Made by a program: the position numbers and the translations under genes
Assembly: GCA_031417835.1 (NCBI GenBank)
Contig: JANOWJ010000165.1
Coordinates: 83,019 to 147,018, forward strand
Reading direction: 5' to 3'
DNA length: 64,000 nt
Source of the DNA: JADJLQ01 sp031417835
GTDB lineage: Bacteria; Bacteroidota; Bacteroidia; Chitinophagales; Saprospiraceae
Shown here: piece by piece, positions 26,648 through 33,058 of the stretch
Layout of the letters: the number at the start of each line of letters is the position of its first letter
How positions within the stretch are numbered: position 1 is the first letter of the stretch
Notes under the pieces: model-generated
What the model was told of the DNA's origin: nothing
What the model saw: only the letters and a program-made list of their open reading frames with translations
Databases searched by the model: none

Positions 26648-26986
26648 TGCCATTATCGATTCTTCGCGTACGCAGGCAATCCTAATGGTATGGTTGTTCC
26701 GTTTTGGCCTCTTTACGATACTCAAAAAGTGGAGATTTTAGATACTGAGTTAGATAGCAAATCAGTCGTGAAGCCCGATCCACGTAAAGCGAGATTTAAT
26801 GTGATTGAAAAGGTATTTAAGCAGAGCCATCGCCAGCAATTACATGCTGTTATTTATTCTTTGAAGTTAAAAGATGGCTATATAAAGCTAATGCTGCTTT
26901 AAGAAAAAGCAAGGCTCAATGTGATCGAAAAGGCGTGTGAAAAAGCATTGGAAATCCTGTTTAGTTCAGTGCCAATTGAAAAATGA
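26648..26986 (+). pseudogene. Carboxylesterase type B C-terminal remnant
   Basis: The frame around 26660 reads FFAYAGNPNG followed by VPFWPLYD and later DPRKARFNVIEKVF. This looks like the end of para-nitrobenzyl-esterase-type carboxylesterases (FA.tGdPNg…WP.Yd…). The catalytic Ser and His domains are absent. After an in-frame TAA at 26900 the same frame continues with EKARLNVIEKACEK, a near copy of the preceding KARFNVIEK segment, then TGA at 26984. It lies head to head with the AraC remnant. The family call is moderate, since only the tail survives. Confidence 0.5.
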
Positions 26987-27124
26987 AATAGGCCAATTAA
27001 TGGCTAAATGGACCAATTTGAAGATTGGTTGAGTGTACAAGGAACAATAAAGAAACAACTAGCCACATTTACATTATGCAGACATTACTAATCAGTTATT
27101 TTAAAATATTTTAATAAACATTCA

Positions 27125-28351
27125 ATGAAACAGAACATAATTTTCATATTTGGTTTTTTATTTATCTTAATCTCGTGTGACCGGGTTGAAGATACCGTAC
27201 CTAATCCTAATCCCAATCCAGTATTACCACCGGTAGAAACAAATGCAGCGAATACAAATTACAAACCTGCATTTACGGGACAAACAAGAATTGGCGGCGT
27301 AAAAACAACTACCGTAATTAAATCAACCATTCTCACATCCGCATTAAGTTCACCATGGGGTATCGCCAGCCTGCCGGATGGTCGTTTACTGATCACCCAA
27401 AAAGGTGGACAATTACGGATAGTTACTACATCTGGTGTAGTAAGTAGTCCTATCACAGGACTTCCATCTGTAAATCCAGCCGGACAGGGAGGACTGCTTG
27501 GCGTATGCCTCGATCTGCAGTTTACCACGAATAGAATGGTCTATTGGGTTTTTTCTGAACAAACTGCTGGCGGAAATTTAACCGCCGTCGCCAAAGGGAG
27601 ACTTTCAGATAATGAGTCTTCCATTGAAAACGCGAAGATCATCTACCGTGCTACTCCGGCGGACGCTAGCACTTTACATTATGGTGGCCGCATTTTGTTT
27701 GATGCATCCGGAGCCCTTTATGTAAGCACTGGAGAGCGATCATCGGTATCAACACGAGTTTTAGCTCAATCTTATACAGGAGCACTTGGTAAGATTGTTC
27801 GCATCACTAAAGATGGCCAACCCGCTCCAGGCAATCCGAATTTTAATAGAGCAGGGGCAATACCAGAATTATACAGCATGGGTCATAGAAATTCACAGGG
27901 TTTAGCAATTCATCCTTTAACAAGAGAGCTATGGCAAAGTGAACACGGACCGCGCGGCGGTGATGAAATCAATCGCGTGCAAGCTGGTGCAAATTATGGA
28001 TGGCCTATTATCACATATGGTATAGAATACAGCGGTCAGATCTTAGGGGCGGGAATACAGCAAGAGGAGGGCATGGAGCAACCTGCATACTACTGGGATC
28101 CAGTCATCTCGCCTAGTGGAATGACATTTTACAAAGGCAACCGCATTCCGGAGTGGGAAAATAATCTCTTTATAGGTGCTCTGAGCGGTCAGCATATCGC
28201 TCGACTTGTTATAGTGAACAACAAGATTGTTGGTGAAGAACGATTGCTCGCAGGCGAGAATCAACGATTCCGCGAAATTACCCAGGGAACTGATAATGCA
28301 CTGTATGCTATTACAGATGCTGGAAGGTTATACAAAATAGATAGGGAATAA
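27125..28351 (+). CDS. PQQ-dependent sugar dehydrogenase (YliI/GSDH family) lipoprotein
   Basis: 408 residues. The lipoprotein signal ends ILISC with Cys at residue 18. The six-bladed beta-propeller of soluble aldose sugar dehydrogenases follows: LSSPWGIASLPDGRLLITQK, GQGGLLGVCLDLQF, the active-site His in STLHYGGRILFDASGALYVS, ELYSMGHRNSQGLAIHP and GGDEINRVQAGANYGWP. Members oxidise aldoses with PQQ as cofactor, here in the periplasm or on the outer-membrane surface. No pqq synthesis genes are visible. It stands alone between the decayed block and the islet. Confidence 0.88.
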   Translation: MKQNIIFIFGFLFILISCDRVEDTVPNPNPNPVLPPVETNAANTNYKPAFTGQTRIGGVKTTTVIKSTILTSALSSPWGIASLPDGRLLITQKGGQLRIVTTSGVVSSPITGLPSVNPAGQGGLLGVCLDLQFTTNRMVYWVFSEQTAGGNLTAVAKGRLSDNESSIENAKIIYRATPADASTLHYGGRILFDASGALYVSTGERSSVSTRVLAQSYTGALGKIVRITKDGQPAPGNPNFNRAGAIPELYSMGHRNSQGLAIHPLTRELWQSEHGPRGGDEINRVQAGANYGWPIITYGIEYSGQILGAGIQQEEGMEQPAYYWDPVISPSGMTFYKGNRIPEWENNLFIGALSGQHIARLVIVNNKIVGEERLLAGENQRFREITQGTDNALYAITDAGRLYKIDRE

Positions 28352-28463
28352 GTATGTAGAGTTGAACATTATCGATCATCAGCTTTAATGAGTTTTTCTA
28401 CATTAAGCCAAAACGTGTAATCCCTAAAAGAAATTTTACACCGGATGATTGCCTTTTTTTTGG

Positions 28464-28572
28464 CAAATAAAAAAGAGCTACGAAAATATTTTCGTAGCTC
28501 TTTTCATTTTCAGTGGAGCATATCGGTCTCGATAGCTATTGGGACGAACCGACGACCTCTTGCATGCCATGC
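28464..28572 (-). repeat. Left direct repeat: broken 3' half of tRNA-Ala plus its terminator
   Basis: This segment is a copy of 32855-32947, in the same orientation. It contains the tRNA-Ala terminator hairpin, the acceptor 3' strand, the T arm and the anticodon stem/loop, then diverges at the anticodon arm. It differs by one extra T in the hairpin and by an 18-base insert replacing three bases in the T arm. The 5' half of the tRNA is missing, so no tRNA is made. The arrangement is that of the distal attachment-site copy of a tRNA-integrated element. Confidence 0.85.
28471..28504. terminator. Left copy of the tRNA-Ala terminator hairpin
   Basis: AAAAGAGCTACGAAAA / TTTTCGTAGCTCTTTT, a perfect long stem with a two-base loop. 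It is symmetric and could end transcription from both sides, including from the sugar dehydrogenase gene 120 bp upstream. Confidence 0.65.
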
Positions 28573-28574
28573 GT

Positions 28575-28589
28575 AATTGATTATCAATT
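28575..28589. repeat. Inverted repeat at the islet's left break
   Basis: AATTGAT-T-ATCAATT begins three bases after the last base shared with the intact tRNA. Short palindromes beside an attachment core often bind a recombinase, but nothing here proves it. The rest of 28590-28755 holds no gene I can support. Confidence 0.4.
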
Positions 28590-28755
28590 GATTGTATGTA
28601 TTTTATCTATTTTCCTCACTACATTTATAAATGATCAAAAAAAGGATTCTCGTTTTTATTAGAGATATTACCGTTTAACGAGTCGTTTTGGCAATTTTTT
28701 TTGGCAAGTCTATGCTTTTAGGAAATTAAAGATATAACTTTAAGGAAAAAATTCT

Positions 28756-29040
28756 ATGAAAGTACTTTCAGAACAAACTTTATCTGTTGATCCAATCCAA
28801 TCTCCTGAAGAAGAATTAGATCAAGCAATACCTTTCCCATCACCCGAGCCTGATGAAGAAGAAGAATTAGATCAAGCAGAACCTTTCCCATCCCCATCTC
28901 CGGAGCCAGAGATTGATGAAGAAGAATTAGATCAAACAATACCTTTCCCATCCCCATCTCCTGAGCCAGAAATTGATGAAGAAGAATTAGAACTAGCAAA
29001 GCCAGCTGCATCTCCATCACCTGAGCCTGATGAAGATTGA
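28756..29040 (+). CDS. Acidic Pro/Ser-rich tandem-repeat protein, unknown function
   Basis: 94 residues. After a 17-residue start (MKVLSEQTLSVDPIQSP) it consists of four repeats of about 16-20 residues, of type EEELDQ-x-x-PFPSPSPEPEID. The DNA repeat unit is 60 bp. There are only two lysines and no arginine, so the protein is extremely acidic and surely disordered. No signal peptide, Cys or His. Codon-phased repeats with synonymous changes (cct/ccg, gag/gaa) argue that the frame is translated. I do not recognise a family. It is the first gene inside the islet's left end. Confidence 0.5.
   Translation: MKVLSEQTLSVDPIQSPEEELDQAIPFPSPEPDEEEELDQAEPFPSPSPEPEIDEEELDQTIPFPSPSPEPEIDEEELELAKPAASPSPEPDED
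28807..29037 (+). repeat. In-frame 60-bp tandem repeat
   Basis: Four consecutive units, the first shortened and the last diverged at its start. The period is exactly 60 bp from 28861 onward, so each change in copy number adds or removes 20 residues. Confidence 0.85.
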
Positions 29041-29401
29041 TTCTTGAAAGGATGAACGTTGGGCAGCTAGTCACTCCTAGCACGATGATTTGGATCCTTT
29101 TAGAGTGGTCGTTTTTGGATTTACTGAACAATACATGTTTTCAAATCGTCCGATGGTGACTCTTTTTATATTTAATAAGAAAAAATATATTTCGGGTGAT
29201 ACGCCCTTTCCGGGAACTTCTGACAGCTTATTTGTGCATTTTCTCTTTACAAGTCCATCTACCGGGACGGAAATTTGAACCAAGGAGTGTTTAAAATGCC
29301 CCATCTACCCAAATCGCCCAGGTCAAGCTCTTTTATAATTTGCAATTTCAAATCCTTTAAAAGGATTCTTTCAGATATAACATTTTAAGGCTTTATCTAT
29401 C
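29041..29401. other. Intergenic stretch without a supported gene
   Basis: 361 bp between the repeat protein and the vWA gene. A 62-codon open frame at 29090-29278 shows no recognisable motif and is not called. No TAnnTTTG promoter match is present immediately before the vWA gene. Confidence 0.5.
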
Positions 29402-30037
29402 ATGAACAAAAAGCATCAAGTTCACAACTTAATTATATTAGACGAAAGCGGATCCATGGAGAACATCAAGAAAACCATCATCCAGGGATTTAATGAAATC
29501 GTCCAGACCGTAAAAGGCATCGAAAAAGAATTCCCAGAACAGGAACACTTCATTTCCCTGGTCACTTTCAATGGCCTTGGAAATAAGATCCTACACTTCA
29601 TAGATCCGGCCGGAAAACTCGAGCAGATCGATTCTGAGCGGTACCAGCCGGGGGCATCCACTCCTTTGTATGATGCCATGGGATTCAGCATTTCCAAACT
29701 CAGGCAGGTCCTGGGGAACCAGACGGACTATAATGTCCTGGTAACAATTTTGACTGATGGGGAAGAAAATGCTTCAAAGGAATACTCAGGAACCGATATC
29801 AAGAAATTGATTGAGGAGCTGAAATTGAACCGGTGGACCTTTACTTATATCGGAGCTGATCATGATGTGGAAAAATTTGCCTCCTCCATATCCATCACCA
29901 ACACCATGATCTTTACAAAGGCCGAAAGAGACATCCATAAAATGTTTGCAAGTGAAATGTCTGCAAGGTCAAAATACAGTAAGAAGATAAGTATGAATGA
30001 GGCGGCCAGTGATAATTTTTATGAACCTAAGAATTAA
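29402..30037 (+). CDS. von Willebrand factor A (vWA) domain protein
   Basis: 211 residues, essentially a single cytosolic vWA domain. The metal-ion-dependent adhesion site is complete: DESGS (Asp14, Ser16, Ser18), Thr87 in GASTPLYDAM and Asp119 in ILTDGEE. vWA domains bind protein partners through the metal. No signal peptide or membrane segment. The stop lies 10 bp before the protease gene, so the two are probably one operon. Base composition is richer in GC than the protease genes after it (28 of 60 bases GC at 29581-29640). Standalone vWA proteins of this size occur in Bacteroidota; the partner is unknown. Confidence 0.85.
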   Translation: MNKKHQVHNLIILDESGSMENIKKTIIQGFNEIVQTVKGIEKEFPEQEHFISLVTFNGLGNKILHFIDPAGKLEQIDSERYQPGASTPLYDAMGFSISKLRQVLGNQTDYNVLVTILTDGEENASKEYSGTDIKKLIEELKLNRWTFTYIGADHDVEKFASSISITNTMIFTKAERDIHKMFASEMSARSKYSKKISMNEAASDNFYEPKN

Positions 30038-30047
30038 ATAAAATATT

Positions 30048-30854
30048 ATGTTCTCGAATGCATACAAACTTGCCAAAGAATTTTCATATCCTGTTATCAT
30101 TTCTCATAGAAGGAATAATGAGAATTGTGATTCTCAATACGGAACAATTACAATTATAAATGAGGAAGGATGGTTTATAACTGCTAAACATATTTTTGCA
30201 TTAATAGAGAACTACAGCAATGATTTATCAAGGTATAGAAATAAAATAGCTGGAAATAAATCAATAGACATAAATGATATAACACATCTGCAAGTCCTAA
30301 TGGGTTTTCCTGGATTGAGTTATTCCAATGTTAAATTCCATCCAACTGAGGATTTGGCAATTGCAAAAATAAATGGATTCATTAAAGAAAACTGTAATCA
30401 TTATCCCTTTTTTAGATCAGAATTGAATACTTTAGATTTTGGGATGAACCTATGTATTTTAGGCTATCCAATTCAAGAATTTTCAAGGCTTAAAACAGTT
30501 CTTAAATCTGACAACACACTTGATTTACAAGGTCAATGGCCAATGCATCTTTATCCTATCTCAGGGACCTATTCTATGAAATTAAATAATACAATCGAAA
30601 TGTCAATTTCTGGACTACAAGGGCAAAGTGGGGGGCCTATAATAGATATAAATGGAGAAATTTGTGCCATGCAATATAGCATTGACTATCATCCACTCAA
30701 CCTAAGACAAGATCTTCTAAATACATCAGAAAATAGTATAATAAAAAATCAATATAAGCACGTTACAAGAGGGATTCATTTTACAACAATTAAAAACTTT
30801 CTAAGGGAAAATAATATTTCTTATACCGAACACACCAAAATGATACATAAATAG
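30048..30854 (+). CDS. Trypsin-like serine protease, cytosolic
   Basis: 268 residues without a signal peptide. A chymotrypsin-fold domain with a complete triad: His48 (FITAKHIF), Asp102 (TEDLAIAK) and Ser194 in GLQGQSGGPIID. The layout resembles the Trypsin_2 proteases found in bacterial conflict operons rather than HtrA, because no PDZ domain follows. The sequence is markedly AT-rich (16 of 60 bases GC at 30241-30300). It starts 10 bp after the vWA gene. Substrate unknown; a natural inference is a protease partnered with, or controlled by, the vWA protein. Confidence 0.82.
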   Translation: MFSNAYKLAKEFSYPVIISHRRNNENCDSQYGTITIINEEGWFITAKHIFALIENYSNDLSRYRNKIAGNKSIDINDITHLQVLMGFPGLSYSNVKFHPTEDLAIAKINGFIKENCNHYPFFRSELNTLDFGMNLCILGYPIQEFSRLKTVLKSDNTLDLQGQWPMHLYPISGTYSMKLNNTIEMSISGLQGQSGGPIIDINGEICAMQYSIDYHPLNLRQDLLNTSENSIIKNQYKHVTRGIHFTTIKNFLRENNISYTEHTKMIHK

Positions 30855-30894
30855 AATCTGTAATATATTATTCACCCAATTTAACCCCCTCACA

Positions 30895-31797
30895 ATGCAA
30901 AGAATTTACTTTAAAATCATCATGTCCTTCATCTCTCTTTGCTTATGTTTCATTGATGTCCAAGGGCAGAAAGACATTCCATCTTATTTGACAAAAGCTG
31001 TAAGGATTATTAGATCTGGTGGAGGTGGAGGATCCGGATTTTATTATCACCTCGACTCTGCGACTTATTTGGTTACATCAGCACATGTTTTGTATGTTAC
31101 TATTAATGATACCGTTCAAGATAAGTTGAGGGATACTAGTATTGAATTATTATCTTATAATACAGAACTATCAAATGATAACTCAACCCGGATTTCTATA
31201 AAATTGAATAAATCATCCGTAATATTCAAGGATCTAAAAAAGGATATTTGTGCAATACCAATAGGAGTTGACAGGACTGTTAGGAATGCGGAGATTGTTA
31301 TTTCACTTCTCTATAATGTCAAAGCTTTAAGTAGTTCAATTAATATTAATGGATTCGATTCTAAACTTTCATTGGACATCAATAACATTTCTCCAGGAGA
31401 CAATATAATTCTTATAGGTTATCCATCCACTTTAGATACTAAAATTCGAGCAAAAGTTTATGATTTCAAATTTCCTTTGATTCAATCGGGAATTATCTCT
31501 GGAATCAGTAAAACTTATGGAAATATAATTATTTCAGGTCCTGTTTTTGGAGGGAATAGTGGAGGCGCCGTCATGGCAAAAAACATAAAAATAACACCTA
31601 ATGATAAAACTATTGATTTTGACTATGTCTATAATCTAATTGGTATTGTTTGTGCTTCGATTCCTACTCAACATAAAGCAGTAATAGCAGATGTAGAGGG
31701 TCAAGCTGTGTCCAACTCTGGTTATTCAGTTATTATTCCAATTCAATACGTAGATGATTTAATCAAACATAAAAAAATAAAGATTGTCCAGCGGTGA
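30895..31797 (+). CDS. Trypsin-like serine protease, exported
   Basis: 300 residues with an N-terminal signal peptide (hydrophobic 6-20, cleavage near VQGQ). A chymotrypsin fold with His64 (YLVTSAHVLY), Asp117 (LKKDICAIPIG) and Ser222 in FGGNSGGAVM. A glycine run (GGGGGSG, 42-48) precedes the first strand, as in many trypsin-like peptidases. No PDZ domain. It follows the cytosolic protease by 40 bp on the same strand and shares its AT-richness, giving one protease per compartment in one operon. Confidence 0.82.
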   Translation: MQRIYFKIIMSFISLCLCFIDVQGQKDIPSYLTKAVRIIRSGGGGGSGFYYHLDSATYLVTSAHVLYVTINDTVQDKLRDTSIELLSYNTELSNDNSTRISIKLNKSSVIFKDLKKDICAIPIGVDRTVRNAEIVISLLYNVKALSSSININGFDSKLSLDINNISPGDNIILIGYPSTLDTKIRAKVYDFKFPLIQSGIISGISKTYGNIIISGPVFGGNSGGAVMAKNIKITPNDKTIDFDYVYNLIGIVCASIPTQHKAVIADVEGQAVSNSGYSVIIPIQYVDDLIKHKKIKIVQR

Positions 31798-31892
31798 AAT
31801 TATAATAGGTCAAATTTGATATAAAATTAAAAGGGAGGTTGAAATTATATTCACCTCGCTGATTATAAAACCTACAAAAAAATGAATGATTT

Positions 31893-32426
31893 ATGAAATT
31901 AAATTCCATAGTGCCCGAAACAGAAGTTTACAATAACTTTAGGAAAGCTAATCCTGAGGAGCCTTTTGTTACCGAACCAACCTCGAGAATGGCTTTAATA
32001 TTAAACCCTCTACGCTGGGAATTGAAAGGCACCTGGTATTCAGCTACTATCGAAGAAAAAGATCTGGAAAAGATTAATATTATTTCTTCCCATGACTGGG
32101 AACATGAAGTTCGACTCTGTGAGAATGAAGATTACAAAGTAAGCACAGCTTCTAAAAACTTAAACAGTAAAAAGGAAAATATCGATAATGCATCCTTAAA
32201 GCGATTAGAAAGAATTCAAGGGATGATCGATACTATAAAAGCAGGAAATACATTTGATCATAAATTAGTGTTAGTTGGAACTAGTCTGGATGGGCCCTTT
32301 ACAGTAATTGATGGCAATCATCGTTCTGTAGCATTGTTTCACTCCAAGAAATTTGTAGGCATTACAGTTTATTATTACATGTACCCTGGAAGCCCATTTT
32401 ATCAATGGTCCTATATGTCCAAATGA
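31893..32426 (+). CDS. Small ParB-like fold protein
   Basis: 177 residues. The only recognisable motif is FTVIDGNHRSVALF (residues 136-149), matching the ParB/Srx-like nucleotide-binding motif (vIDGxHRxxAl). The first 120 residues resemble nothing I know, apart from a Trp-rich stretch at 42-49. In conflict islands ParB-like domains act as nucleases or CTPases, but no second motif or DNA-binding helix-turn-helix is visible here. Downstream of the exported protease by 95 bp and probably part of the same cargo. Confidence 0.55.
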   Translation: MKLNSIVPETEVYNNFRKANPEEPFVTEPTSRMALILNPLRWELKGTWYSATIEEKDLEKINIISSHDWEHEVRLCENEDYKVSTASKNLNSKKENIDNASLKRLERIQGMIDTIKAGNTFDHKLVLVGTSLDGPFTVIDGNHRSVALFHSKKFVGITVYYYMYPGSPFYQWSYMSK

Positions 32427-32448
32427 AATTTAATATTAAATCTCAAAA

Positions 32449-32628
32449 ATGAATGATATTATAACCCAAGAAAAAAGACAAACCCAGTACTTGGATCCTG
32501 TAGATGGAATTTCAGTCTCTGCCCGGTATACCAAGGATGGCCAGGTGTGCCCATACTTCATACCTAAAACACCTTACTTCAGAAGATTAGCTGCTTTTGA
32601 GACAATGATTGCTGAGCTGCATTGGTGA
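32449..32628 (+). CDS. Small hypothetical protein
   Basis: 59-codon frame starting MNDIITQEKRQTQYLDPVDG and ending MIAELHW before TGA. It starts 22 bp after the ParB-like gene. No family recognised. It may be a truncated remnant, since it ends shortly before the right end of the islet. Low confidence that it is expressed. Confidence 0.35.
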   Translation: MNDIITQEKRQTQYLDPVDGISVSARYTKDGQVCPYFIPKTPYFRRLAAFETMIAELHW

Positions 32629-32854
32629 ATTGTGATTGCATCCTATTTGCCTAATATTGCATACGACTAGATCCCCCGGGACAGTCAAATCCTCCCTTTG
32701 CTTTGCCTCCTTTATAAAATTTACCAAATGTTTTACCAAAGCCGCTGCCAAGGCGATTAAGTTTGATTTGGAGCAAAATGATTTATAACGTAAACATTCT
32801 TAAAAAGGAGTATGGAAAGATTTGAAGTTCCATAGATCTAAGGAGAAAGGATGT

Positions 32855-32977
<123 letters not shown>

Positions 32978-33002
32978 CTCATATAATTGGCTAAAAAGTG
33001 GC

Positions 33003-33010
33003 CAAAATTA
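33003..33010 (-). promoter_or_regulatory. -7 box (TAATTTTG) upstream of tRNA-Ala
   Basis: TAnnTTTG match on the minus strand, 25 bp before the tRNA 5' end. Confidence 0.45.
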
Positions 33011-33058
33011 ATCTTTTCATTTATATCTGTTCTTTTTTAACCAAATATAACTGCATTA

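Noticed and set aside
28464..28572. Second functional tRNA-Ala gene
   Set aside because: The 5' half is missing and the T arm carries an 18-base insertion, so no cloverleaf can form.
28807..29037. CRISPR-like array in the 60-bp repeats
   Set aside because: Units are contiguous and in frame with no unique spacers, and they encode a continuous repeat protein; no cas genes are present.
28756..29040. Graspetide or other RiPP precursor with repeated cores
   Set aside because: Acidic repeats with Ser invite the idea, but there is no ATP-grasp ligase, peptidase-transporter or other RiPP enzyme nearby and no leader-type motif.
28754..29131. 125-codon open frame on the minus strand across the acidic repeats
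   Set aside because: It is the antisense shadow of the repeat; it extends past the gene, and its Leu/Met/Gly-rich repeats follow from the repeated plus-strand codons.
29090..29278. 62-residue open frame before the vWA gene
   Set aside because: No recognisable motif, no conserved start context and composition unlike neighbouring genes.
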